From assembly GCF_030269925.1 (NCBI RefSeq), contig NC_085107.1, positions 18,912,001 through 18,976,000 of the forward strand: a DNA stretch of 64,000 nucleotides, written 5' to 3'. The stretch's first letter is position 1. Every line of letters starts with the position of its first letter. The notes below the pieces were generated by a model, which saw nothing but the letters and a program-made list of their open reading frames with translations, did no database searches and was not told the DNA's origin. The stretch is from Bombyx mori. Taxonomy: Eukaryota > Arthropoda > Insecta > Lepidoptera > Bombycidae. Positions 9,726-22,710 of the stretch are shown here, one piece after another. A program made the translations under genes and the position numbers.

Positions 9726-10654
9726 AGGCTACCAGCGAATAGGTAGGGGAGCCGTTACCATGCCGTGAGTCGTAAATTATTTTAAATAACTTCACAATAA
9801 AAAAGGATACTTATTACATTTCAATTGTGACTACTATTTTGTATCTCAATGATGGCTGTCATTTAGCCATGTCTATCGGTTTCGATAGCCACATGATATC
9901 AAATGGATCGTGATATTATTTTCCGTACTACGAAACAAACAGAAGCCCATAAGAATCTAGATAATTAATTGGATAAAAATCTACTCGGCCTAGGATCCTG
10001 TCTACATAATTCTATTCATGACGCTCTGAGCAGTGGAGTATTTCTCGAAGCAACTTGAAACTGTGTTCTGACTTCGTTATCTGCAGTCAGGCGTAGACGC
10101 AAATTGAATCAGTAACATAATAATATGTTGCAGAATGGAAATACGAAAGTCGCATGCAGGTGAGCGGTATTAGGTTGACAAAGTAGTATCGATTTATTTG
10201 GAAAAGATTTTCCAAGTTGCAAATGTAACAGACGATTCTGTGTTTTTGAATGGTCCATTTAGATTCGGCTCTATTAAGAAAATATACTATCACCTGAAAT
10301 AGAAATCACAATAAGTGAAGGTAGTTTGACATTCATTCCAACGAATCGATTGGAATATCAGGGTCTCCATAGAGACTTCGGTTCCACTACCTCCTGATTA
10401 TTTCTACTGCGAAGTAGTCATGGTGAACGGTTCTAACGAAACAAAACACTTGAGTATTTAGCCTCATGTCTCAAGGTGGGTGGTAGATTTCATAATTCTT
10501 GATTGCATTTATTTTATGGAATCGTGTAAGGAATTACCAGCAGCCCTATAAGTAAAAGTGGCAGTTTCTAGAGACGCTTCGATTTTACTCATTTAAGGAC
10601 TTGCATGTATTTTCACAACACAAAGTTTACATACCAATAACGTTATTCTCCGCA
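9726..10654. other. Non-coding stretch with a possible decayed SINE
   Basis: Around 10440-10485 the phrase atgtctcaaggtgggtggtag recalls the Bm1-like body but the surroundings are too worn to call. No gene seen. Confidence 0.35.
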
Positions 10655-10873
10655 CGGGTGGGTACCATCACCCTGCCTATTTCTGCCGTAAAGCAGTAAT
10701 GCGTTTCGGTTTGAAGAGTGTGGCAGCCGCTGTAACTACACTTGAGACCTTAGAACTTATATTATCTCAAGGTGGGTGGCGCATTTACTTTGTAAATGTG
10801 TATGGGCTCCAGTATCCACATAACACCAGGTGGGCTGTGAGCTCGCCCACACATTTAAACAATAAAAAAAAAA
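10655..10873 (+). mobile_element. tRNA-headed SINE (Bm1-like), body only
   Basis: It runs from cgcacgggtgggtaccatca to the A-run at 10862. An apparent 115-codon frame here (10699-11046) is only the SINE read through and should not be taken for a gene. Confidence 0.85.
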
Positions 10874-13800
10874 ATTATGGCATGGGCAAAAAAAAGAAAA
10901 GTGTTCTCTCACTTCACTGTTCCTTAAATGTAAACATTGACAAACAAATCCGCATCTCACAAATTTACGAACAATGGGCACATGGAACAACATTACAATT
11001 CACTCGATTCATTATCAAAAATGCAACACCTAAACGAGCAGGTTAAAGACTTGGATGTAAACCGCTCGGAACATTTCGTTTGAAATTTTAATGTCATGTT
11101 ATTGGATTCCTACATCGGCGAAAAGTCTTTTTTTTCGCGGTGCGTATTCATGAGCAACACAGGAGAGAAAAAAAAACATTATGTTTCTTTAAATTCGTCA
11201 TGTTCTGATAAGCTTTTGTGTTTTTGTGACAGTAGTAGTGATGTACATGTTTTCTATTCTTATTTTTCTATAAAAACTTCATTTTTTTCCATCTTTCTAT
11301 AATTTAAAATAAATTATGTTTTTGAAAATAAATCTATTTATATTTTGTTTTATATCTTCATTTTTATCTTGATCATTCCGTATGTCTTCTAATTTAACAA
11401 AATTGTTATGCTATACAGATAAACACCGCCTCCTGAGTAAAGTCCCTAGTTCAGTGCTCCGTTTGCAATGGAATAACAATAAATTAACAATAAAATAAAA
11501 TAGAAAAAATATTACAACCGACGATTGCAACGGATTAACTTTGAATGCAATAGGAATTCAAAGATTTATTTGCGTAACGATCTAACGTTGTGAGATCATC
11601 CACTCGTGAAATAACAACAAACATGACTTCATTGAAGAAAAAAAAGTCGCGGTCGTTGTGACGGAGGGTAAAACAATATTTTTTTTAACGCTACAACGCT
11701 TACGCTTCTTGTACGTGACTGTCTTTTTTCTGTATACTATAATATGTTATTGTAACTCCTTTAATTTGTATAAACGTGCATTATTAATATTAAACTCAAT
11801 AAAACAGATTAATTTGATTTCTACCCTTTTCGAACATTTGTCTGTATCATTTGTTCATTCGATATTAAAAAAGAATATTTTGGGTCCATTGCTGCATTTA
11901 TTAACTATGAATGAATAACAATAGCACAATTACGGTATAACCCTTACACGTAACTGCAAACAATCAAACATATAGATATTCAATTATATTTCAATTCGCT
12001 GCTTAAACAGATTCATGAAACCGTTCTCGAAGATGAAGCCGCCACTGAACTGGAAATAACATTATTCTACGTCAAAGATTATTTTCAATGATTACCCTTG
12101 TGATAGAGTGGTCGTGATCGTCGTGTAGTATTTGAGGAGGCAAACTTGACGCGTTTCACGATATCTCTCCATCTCTCACACCTCAAGGATACTTTGCTTT
12201 TTTGTGGATTCATCTTTGATTAACACAAAGGAAAAACAGCTTGTGTGTCAGTTCTGAATAGTATTGCATTGAACAAAGTAGTAAAAAACATCTATCATCA
12301 TGCTTAGTAAAATCGACTTAAATGACCATGGCCATGTAGCCCCCTCTCCCAGCTCTACTCCATATGTATCGACTGCCTTGTATGTGCGTATACCATTCAA
12401 TTGTATACTCCGTAAACTTTTTTATTCGAATCCAGTAGACTTAAACACATGCCGGGCAGACTGTGACTTCCAATTTTTTTTAATTGTCAAATCACCAGTT
12501 GGAATACGTGAAATGGACTAAAACTCGTTGTTTTTAGGAACGATTTTACACGCCCCAGGTATTTCCATGCCCATAAATAATAAAATACAATTTTGACAAA
12601 AATAAAATAGCTCTCTACTAGCGCATATGGTCACGGCTCCGCTTCCGCGCGATTGTCGAGGCCTGCAGACATCACAATCGCTCAACGCTGGCACCATAGT
12701 CAACTCTCGTGAGCGCGGACGGGCGCGATACTCCGCTTCATCATAACTCACAGTTATTTAGTGATAACTCAGCTTTAGTTCACATAAACAATTATATAAA
12801 AATGAAACACTTGTTCGAAAATGAAAACGAAATAATAACCTACACGTAATGTATGTCTTACAGTTTATTTACGTAAACTGTAGATTTGACTGAACTTAAA
12901 CCGTAGACTGTAAGATTTTATTTTCATATATCACTTAGCTCTTGTTGCATATTCATTTCCGAGTGTTTCTTCTAGATATGATACTGAGGGATTTCATATA
13001 GAGTCCCTTCTTTATTTCGCCGTAAGTCGTGTTTTACGTAAATAACACCACAGTTGGACAACAAAATTTTTATTGTTGTAGCGGCATAAACAATTCTAAG
13101 TAATTATATTATATTAGTTATTAGACACATTATAAATTCTTTTACGTTTTAAATTTTCGGCGGTAAAAAGGTCCCGTGTCACAGACTATATTCTTTTTCC
13201 CACCTATCGTGCGTTCCGGCTTACGCATCATAAAAATGTGCGTTCATAAACGCCACAATACCATGAATGACTCTAAATATGACGAAATGACCTTTTTTTC
13301 CATATGTCATCATTTTCTCTTCAAGATTAAATATGTTCTACACTTTCATAACCCAATTTCCTCACCTACCTTGTTTTTTTTTAAATTTTGACTATAACAA
13401 GTAACCCGAAAAATATAACCTAAATATATGTATACAGCATAACTATCAGCATCCCAAATCAGTAGATCTGCTTTTCTGCACGAATTACCAACGTTGTTAC
13501 TAGATTTCTAAATATCTATGTTTTTTTAAGAACGTTCTCGGACATGTAAAAATATAGCACAAATCGACGCATATATAGTTGACATTATTATCTCCAGCAA
13601 TAAATTGAACGTGTATTTGCGTCGTCTATTATCAAAGGTGGCAATCTATACATTTGGACAAAAAAAATTTATTGATATGTCAATACAGATTTATTTGAAT
13701 ATAATCGTCTCCTTCAAAGAATACGGTTCAAAACCTGCATTAAATAAAGGTTAATAGTTAACCTGTTATTTATCTAAGATGTCGTTCCGAAGAGTTTTGT

Positions 13801-14711
13801 GACTGCCAATGGAATACAAAGTCAATAATTCGTTTTTCTGATTTACCAATCATTGTCTAAAAGTCAGATTGCCGCCTTTGATAATAGCCGACTCATTTCA
13901 CCAGAATTTACGACAAAACTAATCGTAACAGTTTCACCAGTAATGCTTTATGTGCTGGCGTCCTTTCATTGGTGATGCAATTATGCGCTTCAGTTTGAAG
14001 AGTGGACTGCTGTAGCTAATCCGATTGCGACTGACCATATCCACTTTGAGATTAAAATAGATTTTAATAAATGACGGTTTTATAAAAGATTCATATTCAA
14101 TTAGTTTAATAATATATCAATACTCTTAGCATTGTAGGGCCGGCGAATTTGCCGATATCGATAAATGAAAAAAACTTATGCTCGAAATAAAACATGTCCA
14201 ACTCTTTGAAATTACAGCAGTTTTTTCGATCACTTTTAGCAGAAGATTTTAATTTTAGAGGATTATATCCAGTCGCCCTCGATTTTAGTCATGCAATTCC
14301 GTCAGCTTAATGATGTAATCGTTTCAAAGCCTTCGAAAAATATTGATTGAAAAATAACATAGTATGTACAAAAAATCAAAATTTGCGTCTAGATTACCGT
14401 GCGTCACTTGTTACCAGTTATTTACGTAATAAAAAAATTATTTTTTTTAACAGCGCATCAGAGCTAAAACTAAATTAAACTTTAATCTTTCTTATTGCAT
14501 TTTTAAGAAACTGTTTCACTCGTCAAATCTTAAGAAACTACTAAACGAACTGTAGACTTCATATGTGAACTTATCTTTTATTAGCGAGGTAGTTTAAGAA
14601 ATTCAATAAATATTATTTGCACAATTGACCTTATTTCAAACAAATGCGCGTTGTTTAACCGACTAAGTACAGTTGCCATTAGTATTACATGTGTCAACAT
14701 ATTACTCGTAT
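10874..14711. other. Long AT-rich stretch without a recognised gene
   Basis: Nearly 4 kb with no transposon family I recognise. A GC-richer island lies at 12600-12745, a 22-bp hairpin (acagttta...taaactgt) at about 12860-12882, and a very faint Bm1-like trace near 13955-14050. Small frames at 11096-11302, 11658-11918 and 12300-12521 look like chance. Confidence 0.45.
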
Positions 14712-15066
14712 TGTTACGCGCTGCGGTTCGGGGTAATAAAAGTTCTACCAAAAATTACCACTGTATTAACCCTTAGAACGCTTACACAACACTTTAAAAT
14801 TCTTAATTCACTTCTTCCGCTTCGCTTCAGGTGATCCGTTTGCTCTTTCACTTCGAGTAGTTCCGATTACTAACTAACTTCGTGCCATTTCTGTATCGCT
14901 TTTAAATTCGATACGACATCCCTAGTTTTATCGAGAACATTCTGGGCAAGTCGAGTAGCTTCGATGTGTGTTTCTGCTATGTGACAGTAGATGGCGTTGT
15001 CCTTCTCTATTTTACTAGTACCTTCGATATTCGAAGATAGATGGCGTTACTCTTACTGGCGTAACA
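14712..15066 (-). mobile_element. Uninterrupted solo LTR
   Basis: It is bounded by TGTTACGCGC and GGCGTAACA, short inverted ends typical of LTRs, 355 bp long. In the sense (minus) direction it holds agagtaacgccatctatctt, a TTTAAAAG TATA-like box, and gcaaacggatcacctgaagc, and aligns with 5026-6193. The flanks gtat and gtac match at 3 of 4 bases, so the target duplication is worn. No internal region remains. Confidence 0.75.
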
Positions 15067-16000
15067 GTACGATAAGTGTAGCCCGAGTTTTTCAAGATAT
15101 CGACATATATTATTAATTTAGCAATTCACTTATACCTACAACGACAAACTACGGAATTTCCCCGGCCGCTACGAGAAATGCATCCGACATTCCTTTCCCG
15201 AAAATAAACACAAAAAAAATCCAAGACGAAGACGACAGTACACATTAATTTTCTTTATAGTCTTTTTGTTTGTTTCGTAAACAAGCTTGGTGCAAGGCAC
15301 CGCCTCTTCTATACTCTGTTCACGAAATCGTCAATTTTTATTACACGCTTCGTCTACACAATGAATACGTTTGTTTCGTTCGATTCGGAAGGCCTACGCG
15401 GCGCAACGTGCTTTTTTTTTTGTTAAAATATTCGAATCATTATTTGCCATTTATGAATGCGTTTCACTTGTGATATCTCTTTTGTTTTAATAACCTACGT
15501 ACAAAACACAGTTAAATTATGTTTTATAAATGACTGAACTATTTCGTGGAGATGCTTAAGGCTGTGAATGTAATATGAAGCTTTTTTTTAAATTTTGAGT
15601 GAAGGCTAAATTAGGTGAGCTTTAAGATTTTTGTAACATTTATAAAAGTTGATTTTATTCGAAATTCTAGCTTTAAGCCTCATGAGAAGAGGGACGCGTC
15701 ATAGTGCTTAGGAAGCACCTTTGTGGGAAAGTTCTTAAATATCAAGCCAATAAAGTATTGGTTTCTATTTATCCCATACTTACGTAATAACTCCATCGCG
15801 AATATAAATATAACTATGAAAGTGCGGAAAAAAAATCGGGTGTGGAGTGTCTTGTAGCGATTAAAGTAATCAAAATCTACCATGGTTGCTTCCACTGTTC
15901 CGCGGGGACAATTTGCTTGTTTCTCAAAATCAGAAGTGTGCGACAATATTGAAATGAATTTTTCGAATCATAATTTCGTGCAATAAAAATCAAACCCGCA
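15067..16000. other. Non-coding stretch
   Basis: No gene recognised. The 88-codon minus frame at 15680-15946 has no family resemblance. Confidence 0.4.
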
Positions 16001-16245
16001 AAATTATAATTTGCGTAATTACTGGTGGTAGGACCTCTTGTGAGTCCACACGGGTAGGTACCACCGCCCCGCCTATTTCTGCCGTGAAGCAGTAATGCGT
16101 TTCGGTTTGAAAGGTGGGGCAGCCGTTGTGACTATACTGAGACCTTAGAACCATATCTCAAGGTGTGTGGCGCATTTACGTTGTAGATGTCTATGGGCTC
16201 CAGTAACCACTTAACACCAGGTGGGCTGCGAGCTCGTCCACACGT
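16001..16245 (+). mobile_element. tRNA-headed SINE (Bm1-like), linker plus body
   Basis: It includes the linker aattataatttgcgtaatta and the full body to gtgggctgcgagctcgtcca, on the plus strand. The tRNA-like head is missing. Confidence 0.88.
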
Positions 16246-16710
16246 CTGTTTTATGCGGAAACATGTAGAGATTTTTCTCTTCGCTACTTCTAAGACTATA
16301 TTAAATATACTATATTAAACCAACACTTCAAATAAATGAAATATAAAATATTTATATAATTATTTACAAAATTCTACCTCCTTCGCTATAAAATGTTTAA
16401 TTTCACTTCATTATACATACAACTATTTCTGCCGCTTCATTATTAAGCCTCTATGAATGTTGGCTTTATTGTGATAGTGCGACCTGGTGTTTAGTCGAAC
16501 TAAATGGTAAGCTCGGGCAAACGCGAATTCCTATCGCGGTTCTGTCGCTAATCCGGTGCAGTTCAAAGGGCTTTGTCGCAACGAAGTTCGTCTGCGCAAC
16601 TTCACTTTGAAACTTCGAACGCATAGCTCGATGTTTGACTTAAATTTAAATTAACTCAAAGTTCATTTTGTTGAAACATATTTATTGATTATATTTAAGT
16701 ATGTTTGGAA
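16246..16710. other. Non-coding stretch
   Basis: No gene or shared repeat seen. Confidence 0.4.
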
Positions 16711-16984
16711 GATATAATAATAATAATAATATTTACTAACAATCACGCCACGTTAACTGGTCCCGTGCTAAGTAAGCCCCGTAAAGAACTTGTATTACAG
16801 GTACCAGATAACGGAAATAAATGTAAGATTTTTATTATACACATACATATATATTTAATAAACATCCATAACCCTGGAAAAGACATTTTATATTTATCAT
16901 ATAAATACCTTCCCTTGGCGGGATTAAAACCCGCGACCATCTTGTGTAGTGACCATGTCACTTACCACTACACCAGACGACCGT
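16711..16984 (-). mobile_element. tRNA-derived SINE, family C, copy 3
   Basis: Reverse orientation, from the AT-rich tail through actggtcccgtg and the body to the tRNA-like head ending cagacgaccgtt. The B-box region reads, in sense, gggttttaatcccgcc, so this copy's polymerase III promoter is damaged. Confidence 0.85.
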
Positions 16985-17559
16985 TAAAGATATCGAATTA
17001 AGGAAACTCTATCGATGTTGAACATTGTGGCGGGTAGCCATCATACAACGCAAGATAATTGACAGATGCCTGAATCTCGCTTACGACATTTTCAAGATAA
17101 AGCGCATATATACAAGTTCCGAACAACAACATTCGGACCGTCGGTCTACCGAGCAAATATCACCCGCTCGGTGGAAGATCTTTCCTTTCGTCGTTAAGAC
17201 TCCCAAAACATCATCACGGCTGAGCTGATGATACTTTAAATTTTCATTAATTTGATATTTCGTGGTCAAGTAACTTTTAGGTCTCCTGTAAATTATTCAA
17301 ACGATGAATATCTAATAAGCTACCTGCTACGTAACAAATTGTACTACAGTGAAATCGCTATCTTCATTTGATTTCATGCGATTAATCCACGAATGTCAAT
17401 GAAATTTGATTATGTGCAAGTGCGGAAAATAACTCAATATTTAACCGGCACAAATATAATGAATAACGTTAAACATTTTATAACGCATTTCATTTTAAAT
17501 TTGCTCTGTTTTTTTTTACAACGCCATCTTGTTGTGTCTATAAAGCGGTTAGTTGCCCT

Positions 17560-17774
17560 CAATTAAGAAAAATAGTATTATTATTCGTCAATAGATGTCG
17601 GGAAGAGTTTATTATTGAAAACACGAATAAAACAACATTTTCTGAAAATAAATCGTAGCTAGATCGATTTATCGCCCCCGAAATCCCCTGTATACTAAAT
17701 TTTATGAAAATCATTGGAGCCGTTTCCGAGATTCAGATTATATATACAAGAATTGCTCGTTTAAAGGTATAAGA
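17560..17774 (-). mobile_element. Helitron-like 5' end
   Basis: On the minus strand the element starts A|TCTTATACCTTTAAACGA and continues with aatctcggaaacggctcc, a phrase that recurs at the 5' end of moth Helitron-like repeats. The 3' limit is not clear; the left coordinate is approximate. Confidence 0.5.
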
Positions 17775-18324
17775 TAAGTAAAACTTAAAGTTCGAAATTT
17801 AAAGTTCCTTTCTTTTATTTTGATACCGCAAAGAAAAAGATTAATTGAAAAGAAAGAAAACTTCAAAGATATTGTGAAAACAACAATAAAATTTAGAATC
17901 GCATTTACGTTTCGGTCTTCCGCTGTTTGGCAATACACTGCTTGCTTCGTTTATGAGGACAACTGCAATGTTTGAATACAAACGAAATTCCATTATGCTC
18001 TTGAATTAGATAACACACAACATTCGTCAGCTACACGCTTCTGTTTGAATACAAGTTCAGATTGTTCGTGTCACAGTTTAATTATTGAAGTCATGCACTG
18101 CTCTCAATGCTGATTATTCGATTTTTTAGCTTTTGAATTCTTCTAATAGATTACAAAATGCATTTTCGTTAAATAATTAATGAAATCGGATGTGAGAAGC
18201 AGGTGTGTGTAAAATAATATGCAATCGTATCGTCTGAAGCAATGAGGCTTGCCGGAATTGCAATCCTGCCGGCAAGTACCATATTTTCGAAGCAAATACA
18301 TACGTAGGTACTTGACAAGTGTAT

Positions 18325-18710
18325 AATAAAAAAAAAACAAAATGTGTGCAATTCACACGTGGTAGAAGTGAAACCTTCCAAAATTAAAATACAATTATCC
18401 TAAACGTCTTAAGTATATGTAAAATTTTGTCATTAGTAAATAATTGTAAGGTAGCGCCCTCTGTGAATTGATATTTTAATTTCACGTATAATCCTAAATT
18501 AAAATTCACTACAAGAGCTTTCATACACACGTTAGTATTAAAAAATCTCACAGATGGCGCTGTATTAAAAATAGTATGTATATTTCTGTCTCATTCTTTG
18601 CTGGCTTCATCCTACACATTTTTATATTTGTGTCTCTTACCTGTCTTTTTTTCCGTTGCATCCGGTTTGAAATCACAACGATTCTAAAAAAGTTTTCACT
18701 TCAATAAAAA
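18325..18710. mobile_element. Inverted-repeat element, family G, copy 1
   Basis: It opens with aatgtgtgcaattcacacgt and tagaagtgaaaccttcc and closes with aagttttcacttcaa, so gaagtgaaaac and its complement face each other across about 380 bp. Related copies lie at 28285-28672 and, expanded into tandem repeats, at 39727-40430. Non-coding and MITE-like; target duplication not resolved. Confidence 0.55.
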
Positions 18711-19136
18711 ATTACAATAAAAATTGCGTTTTTTTTTTTAAACGCGTCATAGTAGTTACTGACATTTCATGACAGTTTTACTATTGATTTAACAAAATAC
18801 ACACACAAGATATCGACCATATTCGTTGCTTAATGAAGACTTATTAAGGTATGTAGAAATAGATTCGTCATGTGTTTTTAAATTACAAGTCCTTTATACT
18901 TTAGTAAAGCAAATGCAGAAAAAATATGAAAAGTACCGTTGTTGTTACTCGCTGTAATTGGAACCACACTAAAAACGCATAGAACCATGCGTGTCGACAC
19001 CGAGAGAAGACGTCCGAATGTCTACCATTGTACCGAAACTATTGGGGATAAGTTAAACGCGCACTATTAATTTTCTCTTCAGCGTGTGACGAAACGCGAT
19101 ACTGTTTGTTAGTTATTCTTAAATATTTATTGGTCG
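18711..19136. other. Non-coding stretch
   Basis: AT-rich with no recognised feature. Confidence 0.4.
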
Positions 19137-19700
19137 TCTTTTTTTTTATTGCTTACAGCCCACCTGGTGTTAAGTGTATTTTTTTTTTTATTGCCCTTTA
19201 TACGCAGACGAACATACGGCCCTCCTGATGGTGAGTGGTTACCGTCGCCCATGGACTTCAGCAATGCCAGGGGCAGAGCCAAGCCGTTGCCTACCGCTTA
19301 ATACTCTCCACAAGCCTCGTTTGAAGAAGGACATGTCATAGCGCTCGGGAAACACCGTGGAGGGGAGCTCATTCCATAGCCGGATGGTACGTGGCAAAAA
19401 AGACCTCTGGAAATGCACTGTGGATGACCGCAGTGGCTCCAGGTAGTATGGATGAACTCTACTCCGGTGGCGGGCGGTGCGATGGTAAAAACGAGATGCC
19501 GGTATCATCTCGAACAATTCCTCAGAGCACTCCCCATGGAACATACGGTACAAAATACAGAGGGAACCGAAGTCCCTCCGCAGACCCAGAGGTTCCAAAC
19601 GAAGTGGTTACTGAAGCTCATAGACATCTACAACGTAAATGCGCCACCCACTTTAGATATAAGTTGTAAGGTCTCAAGTATAGTTACAACCCCTAACCGG
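19137..19700 (-). mobile_element. Bm1-like SINE split by a LINE
   Basis: The SINE end (19137-19176) and the rest of the body (19602-19700) are separated by a LINE tail. The 5-bp phrase AAGTG is duplicated at 19172-19176 and 19602-19606, as expected for the insertion. Confidence 0.8.
19177..19601 (-). pseudogene. CR1/Jockey-type LINE RT C-terminus and 3' UTR
   Basis: The minus frame 19598-19239 (119 codons) reads GSLCILYRMFHGECSEELF, later RTIRLWNELPSTVFPERY and FFKRGLWRVLSG, then a stop. RxxRLWNxLPxxVFP is the typical C-terminus of CR1/Jockey-group RTs in moths. A short 3' UTR follows and ends in sense oligo(A) at about 19177-19190. Only the last 119 residues of a protein of roughly 1000 remain: a classic 5'-truncated insertion, and intact as far as it goes. 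Confidence 0.85.
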
Positions 19701-20149
19701 TTTTGTTTTAGTGATTCAAATCCTATGTTTTAAATTGGGAATTCAACTGTATTCGTGAGACTAATAGATAAGTAGCCCAGTCCAAACAACCAATAAAATA
19801 AACTAGACGAACAATTTTATTAAAATAAATAAAAATGTTCACATAATAATATGTAGAACTGAAATTATTCATCCAATTCTGACTGTACTCATACTATAAA
19901 ATAGATATCATGTAAACAAATAAATCATATAAAATAAATTATGAACAGACAGAATTAAGATTTTGGCTTGAAACATCAATTTTACACACGTTCTATTCGT
20001 GGAATCGAATATCTGTTTGCGTTGTTATGGTGAATTCTGCCAGCAATTGCTAAGAAATATCTTGATTGTTACAACAAACTGTGCGATTCTAGATGTAGAT
20101 ATCCCTTCTCGATTGGTATTATACAGGTTTTAAAAACTTTATGCTCGTC

Positions 20150-20592
20150 TTTTTATTTATTGCTTAGACGGGTGGACGAGCTCACAGCCCACCTGGTGTT
20201 AAGTGGTCACTGGAGCCCATAGACATCTACAACGTAAATGCGCCACTCACCTTGAGATATAAGTTCTAAGATCTCAGTATAGTTACAACGGCTGCCCTAC
20301 CCTTCAAACCGAAACGCATTACTGCTTCACGGCAGAAATAGGCAGGGTGGTGGTACCTACCCGCGCGGACTCACAAGAGGTTCTACCACTAGTAATTACG
20401 CAAATTATAATTGGGGTTTTGTGGGATTGATTTTTAATACACGATGTTGTTCCTTCACCGTGGAAGTCAATCGTGAACATTTGTTGAGTACGTATTTCAT
20501 TAGAAAAATTGGTACCCGCCTGGGATTCGAACAACGGTGCATCGTTCAACACGAATGCACCGAACGTCTTATCCTTCAGGCCACGACGCCTT
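20150..20592 (-). mobile_element. Full-length tRNA-headed SINE (Bm1-like)
   Basis: This copy defines the family. In sense (minus) order: a tRNA-like head with an A-box-like TGGCCTGAAGG and a B box GTTCGAATCCC (near 20522-20532); a linker with gacttccacggtgaaggaac and aattataatttgcgtaatta; then the common body (cttgtgagtccgcgcgggta, tgaagcagtaatgcgtttcg, aacttatatctcaaggtgag, cacctggtg in complement) and an oligo(A) end. The length of about 440 bp and the structure fit Bm1 of Bombyx mori, but the name was not checked. Most other copies in the window have lost the head. Confidence 0.88.
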
Positions 20593-22214
20593 CACTCTTC
20601 TTTCATTCACAGTCTGCTACGGCAATGAATGCTTAACGTCGACAATCGTGCATAAAAAGGAAGCCGCTATCATTCCTAATATTTAACACGACTTAGTTAT
20701 TTAGCTCAATCAATTTATTTATGTCATTAGTATAAAAAAGGCTTTTGTAGAAGGATTCCATATTAAGAGATTGCTCTTCTAAGAGTATCAACATTTTTTT
20801 TTATAAAATCAGTCTTCGCGAATACTTGGTTTTGATACAAGGGTATCAAACATTGCCTTTAGGTTAAGATGTTATTTTTATTATTATTTTATTATTCCGA
20901 AATTGTTTTTATTTAATTTTTGTATTGTGTGTGTAATATTATTGTTAATGAATTTAACATGGATGTAAAATCTGAAAATTAAGTAAATAAATGAATTGCA
21001 GTGATTAAAGAAGATGAAAGAATCACGGTGTCCCTTTCCGATCATCGTAATATAAGCCAAATAAGAGAATGATTCCTAAGAATCTTTGATTAAAAGTCAG
21101 AAGCTAATCGCCACTGCCGCAATCCAATTATTACAATACATCCTTCATACGCCTGAAGGTCACCTTATCGATGCATCAATGCAAAAAAAAAACCCTTCAT
21201 TAAAGTAACCCTCCAAATTACGCTCTACAAACTCATATGAGCTACATCGAACGTGTAAATTAATATTCGCGTGACCATAAATTGGACTGTCCAGCAACAC
21301 ACTCCAGTCCATTTGTTTAATTAAAATACAAACGTAATATAGTAATATATATGGGAATACTCGTGCTTGAAGCGTCGACATGCCGACATTAGTGTTTTTA
21401 CTCGCGCCGTGGCGATACGGGCGTTTCGTGATATCGTCCTTTCGAAATTGCCGATGAAATCAATCTATTATTTTGCGTCATTGCTATACGTTAGTAACAC
21501 AACGGATATATGTGTATGTGATTGAAGTGCCGTGAAAAGGAACAATAAAATTAGAACTGGATGCTTAAAATAGATTTAAAAGGTAAATTTGAATTGAAAA
21601 TCGTTTTGAAGACTAGAAAATGAAGGGAGCAAAAAATGCAATTTATGTTTCTCTGTCACTCTTTCTCTATTTCTGTGAAAAAAAGAAACTAAAATAGATT
21701 TCTTTAATATTTTACTAATTTTAACATTATCATTCGAAAATTATCTCCATTTCATGGTTATATTGAAACCAAATACCATTCGAACTTCGTGAACAATTTC
21801 TTAATTCTCCACCGATTATTCATTCCTTATACTCGTAAAACGTTTGACAAATTCTTGATTTAAATAAAATAGCATTGAAAAAAAAAAAAAAAAATTATTT
21901 AATCACACACTAAATCACGGGTGTAATGTCACTAAAAATACAACATTGATCAGAAAAACAACTCAGGCGCCGTCTATCGATACATTTTTAATAAACCTTC
22001 CTTGAAGAAAAACTTACACTAAAGATTCGGCTTAATTTTGATAAAAGATGCGAGAACGCATAGATTTCCAAAAAAAAACCTGAAACATCGATTTTGACAT
22101 CGATTTTGTGTAATCGATTTTCAAAAAATCACATCGAAAGAAATTCTCTGAGCATCTTAAACACGACTATGACATTTAAAATGATATTCAGAATAAGTAA
22201 CATGAAAAAAAATT
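20593..22214. other. AT-rich stretch without a recognised gene
   Basis: It contains a run of about 17 A near 21878-21895. Nothing else recognised. Confidence 0.4.
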
Positions 22215-22320
22215 AAGGCAGTATTTGTGAGCCCACACGGAGATATATCACAATCCTGAGTATTTATGCCACAAAGCATTAATTCGCACGGGCTTAGAGA
22301 ACGGAGAAGAATTTGTTATT
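22215..22320 (+). mobile_element. Degenerate Bm1-like SINE
   Basis: Phrases tttgtgagcccacacgg, tatttatgcc and caaagcattaattcg follow the family body order with many changes. Confidence 0.45.
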
Positions 22321-22539
22321 GAGACTTCGTTAACATTAACGCATTGCTAACCTGTTTTTTTTTTTAAATCTACAGTATTGTGTTTTATATATCAAACGCA
22401 TTTATCAATTCACAGTTAGTATTTCAACATAATTATTCCCTACAAGGGTCGCGACCTAATAAAGGTACGCGTTGTCAACTTATAAATGATAACGTTTTCA
22501 ATTTTTTTTTACCGCTCGGGTGGCGATGTTTTGAATATT

Positions 22540-22710
22540 AAAAGATCGAAAGCTTATTAACCGATTTCAAAAAAGGAGGAGGTTATCAATTCGACTTTTT
22601 TTTTCATGTGTATTGATTACTTCATAACTATTATTTTGGTAAAGTTTGAATGTACCTTATTTAAAAGCTGGTGCTTATCGTGTGGTCCCGTTTTTTTTAA
22701 GACGGCTAGT
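22540..22710. repeat. Dispersed moth repeat fragment
   Basis: The phrase aaccgatttcaaaaaaggag followed by gaggttatcaattcga is one I recognise as widespread in lepidopteran genomes; its element type is not determined here. Confidence 0.4.

Noticed and set aside
10699..11046. 115-codon plus frame
   Set aside because: The first half is a Bm1-like SINE body read through; the rest is AT-rich.
14712..15066. Solo LTR as part of a full element with 5026-6193
   Set aside because: The two LTRs are in opposite orientation and nothing between them resembles gag or pol.
19391..19733. Two plus frames of 92-93 codons
   Set aside because: Antisense shadow of the LINE RT tail at 19239-19598.
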